A stretch of DNA of 64,000 nucleotides from Nansenia antarctica (GCA_963989245.1 OZ022352.1:17713060-17777059), one strand, 5' to 3'. Positions 1 through 10,275 are shown, numbered from the stretch's first letter. Notes: generated by a model from the letters alone, not told the origin. Translations and numbers: made by a program.

Positions 1-327
1 ATCCTCGTTCGAGGAATCACCTGAGGCTTGAATCCCAATCACGAGTTGCCTGAACGCGGCTTTTATTTTAATCGCCGATATACTAATCAACCAGGGGTGC
101 AAACTGGTGATGGCCCAAAAAGGTGACAACATTTTTTTCACTGAAAACGGCGGAAATTATCATTGCGCGGCGCCCAGGCACCTTCCCATGATGCAATGCA
201 TCATTTTTCTATACGAGCTCTGTTCAAGGGACACATATAAAGCCTGTCAGTGTTATTCAGACCTATGAAGCAGTGGTAACAATAATGAAAACGCATTAGA
301 ATTAGATGTATAATTTATTTTGTAAAT
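1..327. other. No gene seen
   Basis: AT-rich sequence without a convincing open frame, repeat or RNA gene. It is the left flank of the Penelope-like insertion. It could be 3' flank of the hAT-like gene interrupted by that insertion, but nothing proves this. Confidence 0.5.
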
Positions 328-343
328 ATATTTTGAACAATGT
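328..343. repeat. Candidate target-site duplication, left copy
   Basis: ATATTTTGAACAATGT, identical to 2523-2538 in the same orientation. It brackets the Penelope-like element. Confidence 0.6.
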
Positions 344-420
344 AGAAAGCAGAGGAGAGAAGCGCTTCTGTTTGGAGAGTAATAATCCCAATAAGGTGCT
401 CTTTGGAGAGAGGTGTAGTA

Positions 421-652
421 ATATCCAAGAAAAAAGGGGAACCAAGGCACTGTTATTGTAGAAAAAATTAAAAAGCCTTTATTAGGAGTGGCTATGCCGA
501 CGCGTTGCGGTCTTCTGACCTTCCTCAGGGCACATGGAGTACTGATACAAACATTTCACTTATGAAGACAATGAGTGGAAGTGACATCATAATCAATGGG
601 TGGAGGTGACTACCCTAGTGGTCAACATGGGTTATACAGGTAAATATGTACC
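421..652 (+). repeat. Penelope inverted terminal repeat, left
   Basis: The stretch from ATATCCAAGAAAAAAGGGG to TAAATATGTACC recurs inverted at about 2319-2526. The left copy has about 25 extra bases near 580-604 and a few substitutions. On the outward strand it contains an AATAAAGG motif. Confidence 0.8.
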
Positions 653-1147
653 ATGAAACACCAATTATGTACAATAAAACCAAACACCACAATATACAGA
701 TATGATTGAAAACAATGTCAAAACAAAATTAAAAACAGCTGTATGGCCATACAAAAATTACAGAAATGGAGAATAATCAATTTCTTCATTTAACCCAGGG
801 GAATAGCAACAGAGGGGGGCTGAAGTGACGGTGTAACAGGCAGCCGAAGTCAAGATGGTGCCTAGTATCAGAGGTCTCCTTTAGGACAAATGCATTTAGT
901 GATGTGAATTAAGGTTGTCAATGCTTTGATCGAAAATGTACCTTAGTATAACGTGATTGAATGACGGTTGCCTCTACAACGTGTTTGAAGATTGTAACTT
1001 ATAGCACATTATTGAACATGAACATGAATGTGAAACCAAACAGAACTTCAAACTAAAGAACATTAAGCATGCAGTAATGCTGAAATTAGGCACAAACACA
1101 AATTCAAACTCCTCTTTGAAACAAAACTACGCCCACACCCATGGGAC

Positions 1148-2312
1148 TCAGTGGCTGAAGCTGTCGACCAGGTGTTCCCTTTGTAGGAGCAGTTTGAGCC
1201 TGTCCCCTCCTCTGCGAGAGCAGTGGACCACTTCCAGAACCACCACTTTAAAAGAACTGGGGCTGCTATGGCCAGCCTGTTGGTAATGCTTAGCCATAGG
1301 ATATTGGTCATTGGCTGTTCTGATGGCATAAACATGCTCTGCGAATCTGTCCCTCAGTCTACGCTTAGTGCGTCCCACATAGAAGCAACCACATCCACAT
1401 TCCAGCCTGTAAACAACATATGTGGTGTTGCAGTTGGAAAAAGACTTTAGCTGGTACCTGAAGCCACTTGTATCTGTGAAGTGCTTGGTTCTGATCATGT
1501 GTTGACAATAATTGCAGTGTCCACACTGGTAATGGCCTTCAGGGGCTGATAGCCAATGCTGTTTGGTTTTAGGCACCATGTCACTACGCACCAGTTTGTC
1601 CTTGAGGGTGGGTGCGCGTCGGTATGAGACAGACGGGGGCTCTGGGAGTGCATCATGCAAAGCTGGGTCACTTTCTATGATGCTCCAGTTCTTTTTTATG
1701 ATGTTGTTGTTGCGAGCCGCCTCCCTGCTGTATCGAGTGACAAAATAGATCTGTTTGGGTTTTTGGGCTCGGTGTGATGGTCTGAGGAGGTTAGCTCTCT
1801 CCAGAGCTTTGGTTTTGGTGAGGGATTGATCAAGAAGGCTGGGTTGGTAGCCCCGTTGTTGGAACCTTTGATGCATATCACATGCCTTTTCCTCAAAATC
1901 CTCTTTCCTGTCACAGATGCGCCGCAGCCTTTGGAATTGCCCAAATGGTATATTTTTGATCAAGCTGGAGGGGTGAAAACTATCCGCTCTAAGGATGGTG
2001 TTGCGGTCTGTGGTCTTTCTGTAAATAGTGGTATGAAGTGACCCTTTGTCAGTTTTGATGATTTTTAAATCAAGGAAATTAATTTCTGTTTGACTAATCA
2101 ATACTCAATCTGATGTTCTCATTTGTGGAGTTGACATACTTGTGGAACAGTAGCAATTCTTCTTCTGACCCCGAAAAAAACAATAAAATGTCATCAATGT
2201 ATCTGCCATACCATTTAATCATATTATGAAAGGGGTTTGCAGTGCTGAGTATAAAGTTCTCTTCCCACAGTCCCAGATATAGGTTGGCGTAGTTGGGGGC
2301 GATGGTACATAT
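1148..2312 (-). pseudogene. Penelope-like RT (C-terminal part) plus GIY-YIG endonuclease
   Basis: On the minus strand, 2312 to 2102 encodes an RT palm segment with the motif RYIDDILLFF (catalytic YIDD). It is followed, after a one-step frame break near 2095-2101, by an open frame of 317 codons to 1148. That frame holds the RT thumb and linker region, then a Cys-rich linker (residues about 193-225), then a GIY-YIG nuclease core with CGCFYVGRTKRRLRDRFAEH (about residues 237-256). This RT-GIY-YIG order is diagnostic of endonuclease-containing Penelope-like elements, which encode target cleavage and reverse transcription in one protein. The RT N-terminus is missing: the frame ends at the inverted repeat near 2315. 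With the frame break this is a non-functional copy. A host SLX1-type nuclease is ruled out by the RT. Confidence 0.85.
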
Positions 2313-2318
2313 TTACCA

Positions 2319-2526
2319 TGGTACATATTTACCTGTATAACCCATGTTGACCACTAGGGATGTCACTTCCACTCATTGTCTTCATAAGTGAAATGTTTGT
2401 ACCAGTACTCCATGTGCCCTGAGGAAGGTCAGAAGACCGCAACGCGTCGGCATAGCCACTCCTAATAAAGGCTTTTTAATTTTTTCTACAATAAGAGTGC
2501 CTTGGTTCCCCTTTTTTCTTGGATAT
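2319..2526 (-). repeat. Penelope inverted terminal repeat, right
   Basis: Inverted copy of 421-652, ending in CTTGGATAT at 2526, directly against the TTTTGAACAATGT target motif. Confidence 0.8.
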
Positions 2527-2545
2527 TTTGAACAATGTTGAACTA

Positions 2546-2560
2546 TAAATATTTATTTTT
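2546..2560 (-). promoter_or_regulatory. Possible polyadenylation signal of the hAT-like gene
   Basis: On the minus strand an AATAAA (plus strand TTTATT, about 2550-2555) lies about 75 bp downstream of the stop codon at 2631. This is the usual place for a 3' end signal. It is weak evidence alone because the region is AT-rich. Confidence 0.4.
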
Positions 2561-2630
2561 TTAACAAATAAAACCAATTCTGATGAATACCCCAACCATC
2601 CACCCACTCCAGTCCATCCCACCAAGCACA

Positions 2631-4171
2631 TCACTTGTGCTTTTTTGCCTTTTCTGCCTGTACCAGCACTTCCAGTGCTTTTTTTCTTTTTTGAGCAGCC
2701 ATGTGCCTCACTGTGGCTTGCCTGTCCTCCTCCACTGCAGTCTTCCTGCTTTGTGCAGCACTGGTTGTTGGCTGGCAACCAAACTCTTCCTGCCTCCCTT
2801 TTTTCTTTAACAGGGCCTGTTGTCTGCAAGCCTTGTCCTTTGAGCCTGCAGTGTGGATGTTCTTGCATAGGACCTTGTCAACCTTTGAGAACTTGACATT
2901 CTCTCTCCTGAACATCTGGATCGCTGTCTGACCCCTGGACCTGAGGGCATACTTGGTGGTCTGGATGGCATTAAAAGTGTCCATGCTCATTTTAGTGCTT
3001 TTGGAGTCAATGATATCTCCCATGGCACTGAATGATGACTCCACCATTGGTCCATGGAAAATGGAGAGTGCCGCTCGAACCACATGGTTGAGGCCTGGGT
3101 ACCTTCCAGTGTCAATGATATTTGCGCACCAGTTACCCATGTTGTCCCCATCAATGTACAGGGGAAGGGTGGAATCAGTGCTGAATTTGACCACTTCCAG
3201 TGGCACGTCAAATTGGGGTGGCACCAAGTGGCTCATCATCCCTGCCAGCCGCTTCAGGAGGATGCCCGTCTCGGAGTGTCCTCTCACCAATGGGTCCAAA
3301 GCAGACAGTGACTGCAGGGTCCTGCTGTCCAGTGGCAGCTTTTTCTGCATATATGCCGCTGTCGACATGTATGCAGTCTTCGCTGTTTCGAGAAACTCTA
3401 GCACAGTCTGGAAAACATTAAAACGATTGCAATTAAATCATTTTACCTGGAGAAATGTATAAATGTTTGATTTGCCATTAATACATTTACTAACCTGATT
3501 GCGTGGATTTTCTGCCTTCAGTGTCTCCGCCACCTGTCCGACATACAGCTCACAGAGAGGCAGCATTTTGTCTTTGAAGTCCAACTCCATGAGCTTCTTT
3601 GGGGTGGTGTGGAGATTCTCAGCCTTGATAAAGCACCCCATGAAGGTTTTCACAACCTCAAGCTGCTTGTCATGCAAGGGTTTGGCTGCCCTGTGAATAG
3701 TGGCATTATTATAAAATGCTACAACAATTCTATTACCATACACAGACATGACTTGCAGTTGAGGGTCTGTTTATATCACAATCTAACTAATGAGAGAATA
3801 CAAGGATAGGCCTATTTAGTTTATCTATCAGAGATGTGAAAATACACACCTGGAACACCATCACATACTCCTTCATGATGGGAAGGACGCCGAGGTAAAT
3901 GCTCAGCTGGAGGTCTGTTTTGCGACTCTCAAACCAGAGCTTCTTCCACACCCTTTCTTTCCTGTCCTTCCCAACTTGCGTCATTCCTGGAAGAGAGAGA
4001 TGAAATACAATGTATTTTGGAATACATACAGTATACAAGAGGATTAATCACATAAGATTGTGGGCGGCTGAGCCCCCCCTTTACAATATTAGATTCATTT
4101 AAAGAATTTTACCTTTTTTTTTAGGTCCTGGTGTAAAAATTGGATCCTGGCCTTTGCCCGCTCACCAACAC
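2631..4171 (-). CDS. hAT-like transposase gene, multi-exon, C-terminal part (possibly decayed)
   Basis: Reading right to left, four exon-like blocks with GT/AG borders are visible: about 4171-4097 (YKDHSVGERAKARIQ), 3987-3853 (VWKKLWFESRKTDLQ), 3690-3495 (HDKQLEVVKTFMGCF) and 3407-2631. The last block is 257 codons open and contains RYPGLNHVVRAALSIFHGP and SSFSAMGDIIDS. This resembles the hAT C-terminal dimerisation domain, in which a tyrosine-proline motif is followed by the SxxERxFS-like segment. A Lys-rich tail follows and ends at 2631. hAT enzymes catalyse cut-and-paste transposition, but no DDE residues can be placed here. The splice phases I read do not all agree between blocks, and an A9 run sits at one donor (about 4100), so this is either a decayed copy or my borders are off by a base. 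It lies downstream of a TRIM exon on the same strand. Confidence 0.6.
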
Positions 4172-4216
4172 TGTGGTCCTTGTACATCTACTGTCTGAGA
4201 GAAGGCATCCTTACCT

Positions 4217-4450
4217 GCAGGAAGGAGATGTCTTCAGCTTTCAGCTCCTTCTCTAAGGCTGTGATTGTGTCTGAAAGTGGTGACATCTGTCTGCTCAATG
4301 CCTCAGTCTTCTCCTTCATCATCTGACTCTTCTGCTCCTCTTCCTCCCTCAGTGCAGCTATCCTGGCCTTCTCTTCCTCTCGTAGAAACTGGTGAAGTTT
4401 CTCAAACCCCTCCTTAATCTGTCTCTCTGTGTGCTGGGCCTGGCTCTGGA
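4217..4450 (-). pseudogene. TRIM-family coiled-coil exon (isolated)
   Basis: A single exon of about 234 bp, a length typical of the TRIM coiled-coil exon. It is bounded by an acceptor (TCTCCAG, plus-strand position about 4449) and a donor (CTGCAG|GTAAGG at 4216). The product includes RQIKEGFEKLHQFLREEEKA and REEEEQKSQMMKEKTEALS, an uninterrupted charged coiled coil ending ..DISFLQ. This matches fish TRIM35/NF7-like or finTRIM coiled coils, where it dimerises the E3 ligase. No RING or B-box exon is visible upstream (4450-5770) and no SPRY downstream; a hAT-like gene follows instead. It is most likely a leftover exon of a broken TRIM gene. The exact TRIM subfamily is inference. Confidence 0.75.
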
Positions 4451-4544
4451 GACAGCAAGGGGATTGAGGCTGTTTTGAGAAATTGTTCAGTGAGTGTATT
4501 TTTTTTATTAGTAAGAGAAAGGTCACCAGATGCACTAAAGGCAA

Positions 4545-5771
4545 TGAAATATGAAACTTTGAGCTATTGAATATTGATCAATCAAACACTCCAAAAGACA
4601 TCACCCGCCCCCCAAAAAGACAACTATTACAGTGTTATAACAGTGCCACATGTTCAACTCTCCAAAAACATCAGACGGAAAAAACTCACACACCTGGTTA
4701 GCACAGGTACGCTCAGCATTGCCATGGTGACCCGAGACGAAAATAACAGTCAGTTGTACTGTTTTTGTTTTGTTTTTAAATTGCAACGGTCAACAAAACT
4801 ATATACTTCTGGATGTTTATATGGACATGTTTTTTTCTTTTACACACACATCCCACACACATTTGACATAAACAAATCTAAATTAAATTAAAAGTTATTT
4901 CTTTAAATTAAAGATTACATATATTCAATTGTGTAACAAACAGTAAACCATCTCCCTGAACACAACATATTAAAATGCTAAAATGGCCTCCTGTTCAAAT
5001 CCAAATGACCCAAGCAAAGTCAAAATAACTAACTAGGCACATGAGAGAACAAGTCCACCCCCCCTCCTGAGATATAGTAGGTGTAATGAGCGGTGGTTCA
5101 GAGGACACCAACCTCCTACCCCCTCTCCCACCCTGCCATTCTCTTTAAAGGGGAGAAACCCTCCAACTGGTGTACACTCCAAATACACACTAACTAGTTC
5201 CCACACAGAGTTTCCAATGAAGGAAGAGGGTACACAGAGGCTTCTGTAAATCACAAATGTTCTTTATTTTTATACCAATCTCAAAGGTATATAAAATGAG
5301 CCAAATTAATGTGATTAAAGGTAGGACAAAGATGCCACTGTAATATTGCGTCATGCGCAGAATATGGGCACAGAGTGCCAAGCAATACACACCACTATCA
5401 CACGTCAGGTCAACCAAAACACATCTAACAAATATAAATCATCACAGCAATGGTAAAAGTGCACAAAATCACAACACTACAATCAAAGTGGACCATAAAC
5501 AAAAGACTGCTTCAGTGGCACGTTATCACAGGGCTCAATTTCTCCTATCTGAGGCACAGAGTTACAGCTCAAGTATAAACATTATAAAATAACAACAGGC
5601 TAAAACTATGGAGGAAAAACAGTGGCTGTGCGCCGTGCTGCCACACGCCGATACAGCCTCGCAAGCACTTCAAAACACCTCAGGTAAGCCTCACAACCAC
5701 TTCCAAACTCTGCTCTCCACACATGTGCTCGACGGGAACAAACGTGAGTTCTGAAGTCTCCCGGGACTTCC
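4545..5771. other. No gene seen
   Basis: Non-coding, AT-rich sequence with short frames only. A T-rich patch at about 5255-5275 contains a minus-strand AATAAA-like motif. I see no repeat boundaries. It may be intron of the broken TRIM gene, or 3' flank of the MPRIP retrocopy left of the Rex1 insertion. Confidence 0.45.
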
Positions 5772-7150
5772 CTTATAGATAGATAGATAGATAGGATACT
5801 TTATTTATCCCCGTGGGGAAATTCATTTTGCCGCGCCACTCCACTAAAAACCACACAACAACACAACACAACATAAAGGACAGACAACAACACTGGGCCA
5901 GCCATGTACAGTATATAAAAAACAGTGAGATCATGATATAAAAGTGGATTAAAAAGATGGCTATAGTTATTATATTAAAATACTAAAAAGTGATGATGAT
6001 GATTAAAATAAATAATAAATACAAATTCAGGAGCCTTGACCCCGACTGCTACTTTAGTTGCCATTGAACAGTCTTAGTGCAGCCGGGATAAATGATTTTT
6101 TATATCGCTCCGTCCGGGAGCGTATCGTAATGAACCGCCCCCTGCGGCGGCTGCTGGTTTGCCCAGCGAGGACATGATGGAGGGGGTGGTTGGGGTTGTC
6201 CCTGATGGACAGCAGCTTACTCCTAGTCCTTCTCTCCACCACCGTCCCCAGAGAGTCCAGGCTCCTTCCCACCACTGAACCCGCCTTTTTTACGAGCTTG
6301 TCCAGCCGTCCGGTATCCCTCTTGGTGATGTTTCCCCCCCAGCAGACTGCAGCGTAGAAGAGAATGCTGGCCATGACAGACTGGTAAAACATGGCCAGCA
6401 TCTCTCCACACACTTCAAAAGACCTAAGTCTTCTTAGGAAGTACAGCCTGCTCTGGCCCTTCTTATAAAGTGCCTCTGTGTTGGTGGACCAGTCCAGTTT
6501 GTCGTCCAGATGCACCCCCAGGTACTTGTAGGTCTTCACCACCTCGATATCCTCGCCCCGGATGTTAATGGGCAACCGAGGTGGCTTAGACCTACGGAAG
6601 TCTATAACTAGCTCCTTGGTCTTGGTTTGATTGAGGAGCAGACCATTCCTCTCGCTCCAGACGCTGAAGGCTCCTATCAGATCCCTGTACTCCCCCTCCC
6701 GTCCATCCCTCACGCACGCCACTATGGCTGTATCGTCAGAGTACTTCTGTACGTGGCAGGACTCAGAGTTGTATTTGAAGTCTGATGTGTACAGGGTGAA
6801 CAGGAAGGGAGCCAGCACAGTTCCCTGCGGAGCCCCGGTGTTGCTCACTACTGTGTCCGAGACACAGTTCCCCAGCCTGACTGACTGTGGCCGTCCAGTG
6901 AGGTAGTCCATGATCCAGGATGTAGTGGAGGGATCAACCCCCATATCTGAGAGCTTCTCTCGGAGTAGAAGAGGCTGGATGGTGTTAAAGGCACTTGAGA
7001 AGTCAAAGAACATTATCCTCACCTGACTTCCCGGCTCATCCAGGTAGGAGTAAGCACGATGGAGGAGGTAGAGGACAGCGTCATCCACACCAACTTTTTC
7101 CTGGTACCCGAACTGCAGAGGATCACGTGCATGTTCAGTCTGTGGTCTTA
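5772..7150 (-). mobile_element. Rex1/Babar-type LINE, 5'-truncated
   Basis: A non-LTR retrotransposon whose 3' end (plus-strand left) shows a short (TAGA)n tract at about 5777-5795 next to TTTATTTATCCCCGTGGGG, a common terminal signature of fish LINEs of this type. Its reverse transcriptase frame follows. CTTATAG occurs at both borders (5772-5778 and 7147-7153) and may be the target duplication. The 5' part, including the endonuclease, is absent. It sits in what appears to be the 3' untranslated part of the MPRIP retrocopy, so it inserted later. Confidence 0.8.
6054..7110 (-). pseudogene. Rex1-type reverse transcriptase fragment
   Basis: An open frame of 344 codons from 7088 extends a further 7-13 codons upstream without a start (..DPLQFGYQEKVG..). 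RT motifs in order: FFDFSSAFNTIQP (palm, first catalytic Asp), NTGAPQGTVLAPFLFTLY (motif B), KYSDDTAIVA (SDD catalytic pair, typical of Rex1 in place of YADD), LVIDFRRSKPPRLP and KTYKYLGVHLDDKLDW (thumb). It ends RLFNGN. The frame is uninterrupted, but the N-terminal finger region and the AP endonuclease are missing, so it cannot retrotranspose. A longer relative lies at 18237-20684. Confidence 0.85.
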
Positions 7151-7153
7151 TAG

Positions 7154-8447
7154 GCTGGCTCTGAACCCCTAGGTCCTAGTGTCCCACAGGTTACATGTAT
7201 CATCCTATACTCAAACAAAGCAGAAAAACAAGAGAGGTGTTAGAGAGAGATCAGGAGGTCTCCCCCCCCCCCCATCATCACATCACATCAGAAATAGCAG
7301 TTGTTGTGGTAAAGACAAAAGAAAAACTACAGCAGGTTTCCAGAGGTTTCTATGGGCCAGAGAGCGCTTTGACACCAGTCTGTTGTTGGCGGTTGAGGGA
7401 TTGAGGAACTGAGGAGGCGAAACAGGAAAGGTCATGAGGGGTAAAACGCCGTCTCATCAGGCGTCTCCTGACCGTAGCGGAGCGGCCAACCCTGGTCCTA
7501 GGACTCAGGAGAACGGACCAATCACTGCCGGACATTTCAAGACTGTGGTTGACGGACATACGCTAGGCTAGCTTCTGACTGAAGGGGGCGTTGACACAGT
7601 GGGACAAGGGGAAATGTGGGCAGAGGTTAAAGGTTAAACCAAACAAACAAACCCACAAACAAACAAACAAAAACAGGCTGAATACGATGTTGACAGAAGT
7701 CTGCAGCCGGTCCAGGGTCAAGGGGGACACTGACACACAGGCGGCCATCTTCCTCGATGTCTGTCTCTTCCTGGATCAACCAATAGAAAAGGAGTTGGCG
7801 CAGAGAGGGAGGGAGGCTCAGGATGCAGCGCCGTCAGATCTTTCTGGAATCTTTCGCCTCAAACAGCTTCATGCGCTCCTGCACAGTCAATCCCTCTTTC
7901 AGGCTCTTTGACCTCACCCCTCTGCCCTTGGCCAAGGAGGAGCGTTCCTTCTTCAGGAAGTCGGGATTACTCTTGGACTTCATGATGTCGTATCCGGGGA
8001 CCGTCCCGTCCTCGTTCCTCTCCCCCAGCGCTTCCGTGGCGACCAGCAGCTTCTCAGTCAGCTTGGTGATGTCACAGTCGGCCTTGGCCTTAACGATGCT
8101 CAGCTCCGTGTAGATGTCCTTGTAGCGGGCCGTGGCGTACTTATCCCGTAAGGCAGACTGCAGCTCGTCCTTCAGAGAGTGGATTTCCTGCTTCAGGTAC
8201 TGGATCTCTGACTCCTTTATACGCAGCAACACCTCCAGTTGATAGAGGTCCTTGCCCTGGGTGAGGGGGGACAGGGCCGTCTCTCCGCTGTAGCAGGAGC
8301 GCATGCGGCTGATCTCCACCGTCAAACGGTTGTTCAGCTCCTGGTTGTGTGCGTTGAGCTACTGGTTCTCTCTGACACTGGCGGAGGGCCTGCCTCTCGG
8401 CCTCCAGGGCCTGGGCCAGGTGGGCGTTCTCCAGACACTTCCGCTGA
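7154..8447 (-). pseudogene. mprip: MPRIP (myosin phosphatase Rho-interacting protein) 3' retropseudogene
   Basis: On the minus strand about 200 codons match the C-terminal coiled coil of MPRIP, a scaffold that links RhoA and myosin phosphatase to actin. Recognised segments are KCLENAHLAQALEAERQALR, LKQEIHSLKDELQSALRDK, YTELSIVKAKADCDITKL, GYDIMKSKSNPDFLKK and SKSLKEGLTVQERMKLFE, then a stop at 7834. In the vertebrate gene this region is spread over several exons; here it is continuous, so it is a processed copy. It is broken by a 2-base deletion near 8366 and an in-frame TAG at 8361-8359. Bases 7154-7833 look like retained 3' UTR. The upstream end joins a Gypsy integrase fragment at 8446 with shared bases at the joint. 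The identification rests on recalled protein sequence. Confidence 0.75.
7260..7273. repeat. Poly-C run
   Basis: A run of about a dozen C followed by CATCATCACATCACATCA. It is a low-complexity patch in the presumed MPRIP 3' UTR. Confidence 0.7.
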
Positions 8448-8956
8448 AGCGCCGCCCTCACCCGCCTCCAGGTCCAACCACATTTCTGCAAAACACCCAC
8501 CTGAGGAGGTTGCGGGTCAAGGCTTTCTGTACTGCTGGTGATATTGACACTGGAGAGGAGCAAACTCCATAAGTCCGATTAGCAGACTTTAGTTTCTGAA
8601 TTTCTCTCTAAGCCTCAGGGACTAATTCGTAGGCACGGAGAACAGTAGCTTTAACAATGTTATAGTCTAAACTATCTGCTAGATGATATATAAACTAGAT
8701 GATTTACAAGAATAGGACACGTTTGTCTATGCAGTTGGTTATCCGGTCACACTAATGTTATTTTTTGCATAAAGCATAGACATTTTACCTCCAATTTCAT
8801 TATTTGATCTGCCTCAGAAGCCTTTTGTGTGATGAATGTAGTCATTGGTGAGGCATGTTTCTGGGCTTGTTGGGCGCGTTTATGTTTTCCTGATTTATCA
8901 TGCTGGCTCACATCACACTTCCCTCCGTGTCCTATGCTAAAGTCCGTGCGGCATAT

Positions 8957-8972
8957 TTTGCACCAAGCATGA
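8957..8972. repeat. 16-bp target duplication, left copy
   Basis: TTTGCACCAAGCATGA, repeated at 9637-9652. The uninterrupted second unit (10763 region) has a single copy, which proves that the material between is an insertion. Confidence 0.8.
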
Positions 8973-9636
8973 AGATTGCATCACCGTTGACCTCTGCAGT
9001 GTCAGGCTCGATTGAGAATGACACGGTAAAAACACAGTAGGCTACTCCCCCGTGTGGAGTGGACCGGTGGACTGGGGCAAAGTGGGTCAGGTCCGAGGTG
9101 ACTGGACATGGCATCCAAGTGACACCCGTGTCCGCATTCACCCATTACAGCGATGGTCACTCATCTTAGGGCACCTCTCCTCTTGTCTCCCCGCATACAG
9201 TACATCTATACCCATAGGGCACACAAATGAATGGTGCTCAGCTTGATAAGGCTGATAAGTTTGGCCCATGCCAACTCTGAACCCTTCCTCTACACAGAGT
9301 GGAATTGCCCATAACCCATGAATTATTGAGAATTATTACATTTTGACGGAGCGTTTCTATCTTAATCTGTGCAGCTTTTCTAGCCTTTACGGTACTGGTT
9401 TAGCGGCCCAAAATCATCTCACGTGATGCTACTCATCCAATGGAATCTGTGTATTCTGATAAGCAGTCAGTGAGATGAGAGATGGAGAGACAAAGCAGTA
9501 TTAACACAGGACTGTGTAATGTAATAAGGCAGAAACAGCAGTGTGCTGTTGTCCTTCTGGGCCACGTGCACAACAAACAGTGTCCTTCTGGGCCACGTGC
9601 ACAACACACAGCTGTCCTTTTTAAGCTGTCCTTTTG
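8973..9636. mobile_element. Unclassified 664-bp insertion with 16-bp target duplication
   Basis: Absent from the second tandem unit at the equivalent point, and flanked by 16-bp direct repeats. A duplication of this length suggests target-primed retroposition, but no poly-A tail, LINE motif or tRNA promoter is recognisable. Near its right end a phrase of about 36 bp (TCCTTCTGGGCCACGTGCAC..) is repeated twice (about 9550-9610), followed by two copies of AGCTGTCCTTTT. Confidence 0.65.
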
Positions 9637-9652
9637 TTTGCACCAAGCATGA

Positions 9653-10275
9653 TTCTCTCCGACGTTGCTCTTCGTTAAATATACGCCAAAGGGTCGCTCA
9701 ACAGTAGAGCGATCCCCAACCTGACAGTATCCCCCCCCGACGAACGGCACCTGCCGTTCACCTGGGTGCCTCAGGATGTAACCGTCGATAGTCCTCAATC
9801 AGAGAAGGGTCCAGTATATCCCTCTGAGGCACCCAGGACCGTTCCTCCGGCCCATACCCCTCCCAGTCCACCAAAAACTGAAACCCCCTACCCCTCCGAC
9901 GGCAATTCATGATCCTCCTCACCGTGTATACCGTTTGTCCATCAACGATACGCGGCGGGGGGACAGGGGGGGGTGGCGGGGGCATGTAATGAAGGGTTTC
10001 AGGAGGGACACATGAAAGGTGGGATGAACCCGCATGGATGGTGGAAGTAGCAGTTTATATGCCACCGGGTTCACCCGCCGCACCACCTTGAAGGGTCCCA
10101 CAAAACGAGGCGCCAGTTTCCTCGACTCAACCCGGAGAGGAAGGTCCCGGGTCGAGAGCCACACCTTCTGCCCCGGGCGAAAGATCGGGGCCGGGCGACG
10201 CCTGCGGTTGGCCTGACGCTGGGACCGGACCGAAGCCCGCTGAAGCGCTGCCCTCACCCGCCTCCAGGTCCAACC
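9653..10275 (-). pseudogene. Gypsy pol 3' fragment: integrase tail and chromodomain
   Basis: On the minus strand, 10275 to about 9985 encodes the integrase C-terminus (TWRRVRAALQRASV, RRRRPAPIFRPGQKVWLS, SRKLAPRFVGPFKVVRRVN, MRVHPTFHVSLLKPF). In another frame, 9985 to 9758 encodes a Pro-rich linker and a chromodomain (RGFQFLVDWEGYGPEERSWV). A G-run on the minus strand (plus-strand C8 near 9730) precedes an LTR fragment starting TGTCAGGTTGGGG. The family is the same as or close to Gypsy-A at 26.7-34.2 kb. Only this end of the element is present. Confidence 0.8.

Larger units (their letters stand above)
344..2522 (-). mobile_element. Penelope-like retroelement, 5'-truncated, with inverted ends
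   Basis: The element carries the C-terminal half of a Penelope-type reverse transcriptase and a GIY-YIG endonuclease on the minus strand. The two ends are inverted copies of one another (421 to about 652, and about 2319-2526), so the same block points outward on both sides; inverted or otherwise rearranged ends are known for Penelope-like elements. A 16-bp direct repeat, ATATTTTGAACAATGT, occurs at 328-343 and 2523-2538 and is the likely target duplication. The left end carries about 77 bp (344-420) outside the inverted repeat. The right repeat overlaps the target motif by 4 bp, so the exact border is ambiguous. Confidence 0.8.
8445..10244 (-). repeat. Chimeric Gypsy/hAT tandem unit, copy 1 (interrupted)
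   Basis: Copy 1 of a tandem unit of about 1.12 kb. The unit consists of a block with a BED-like zinc finger frame fused to a Gypsy 3' end (LTR fragment, purine tract, chromodomain, integrase tail). 8445-8972 corresponds to 10245-10763 with few differences. The unit is then interrupted by an insertion (8973-9636) and resumes at 9653-10244. Within 9653-10244 the Gypsy tail on the minus strand shows a chromodomain (FLVDWEGYGPEERSWVPQ) and the integrase C-terminal motif RKLAPRFVGPFKVVRRVNPV. Confidence 0.75.

Noticed and set aside
1148..2101. GIY-YIG protein as a host SLX1-type nuclease or homing endonuclease
   Set aside because: The preceding sequence encodes an RT palm with RYIDD, and the whole sits between element termini, so it is the Penelope endonuclease.
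7834..8447. Functional MPRIP gene
   Set aside because: No introns, an in-frame TAG, a 2-base frame break, and a Gypsy fragment in place of the upstream exons.
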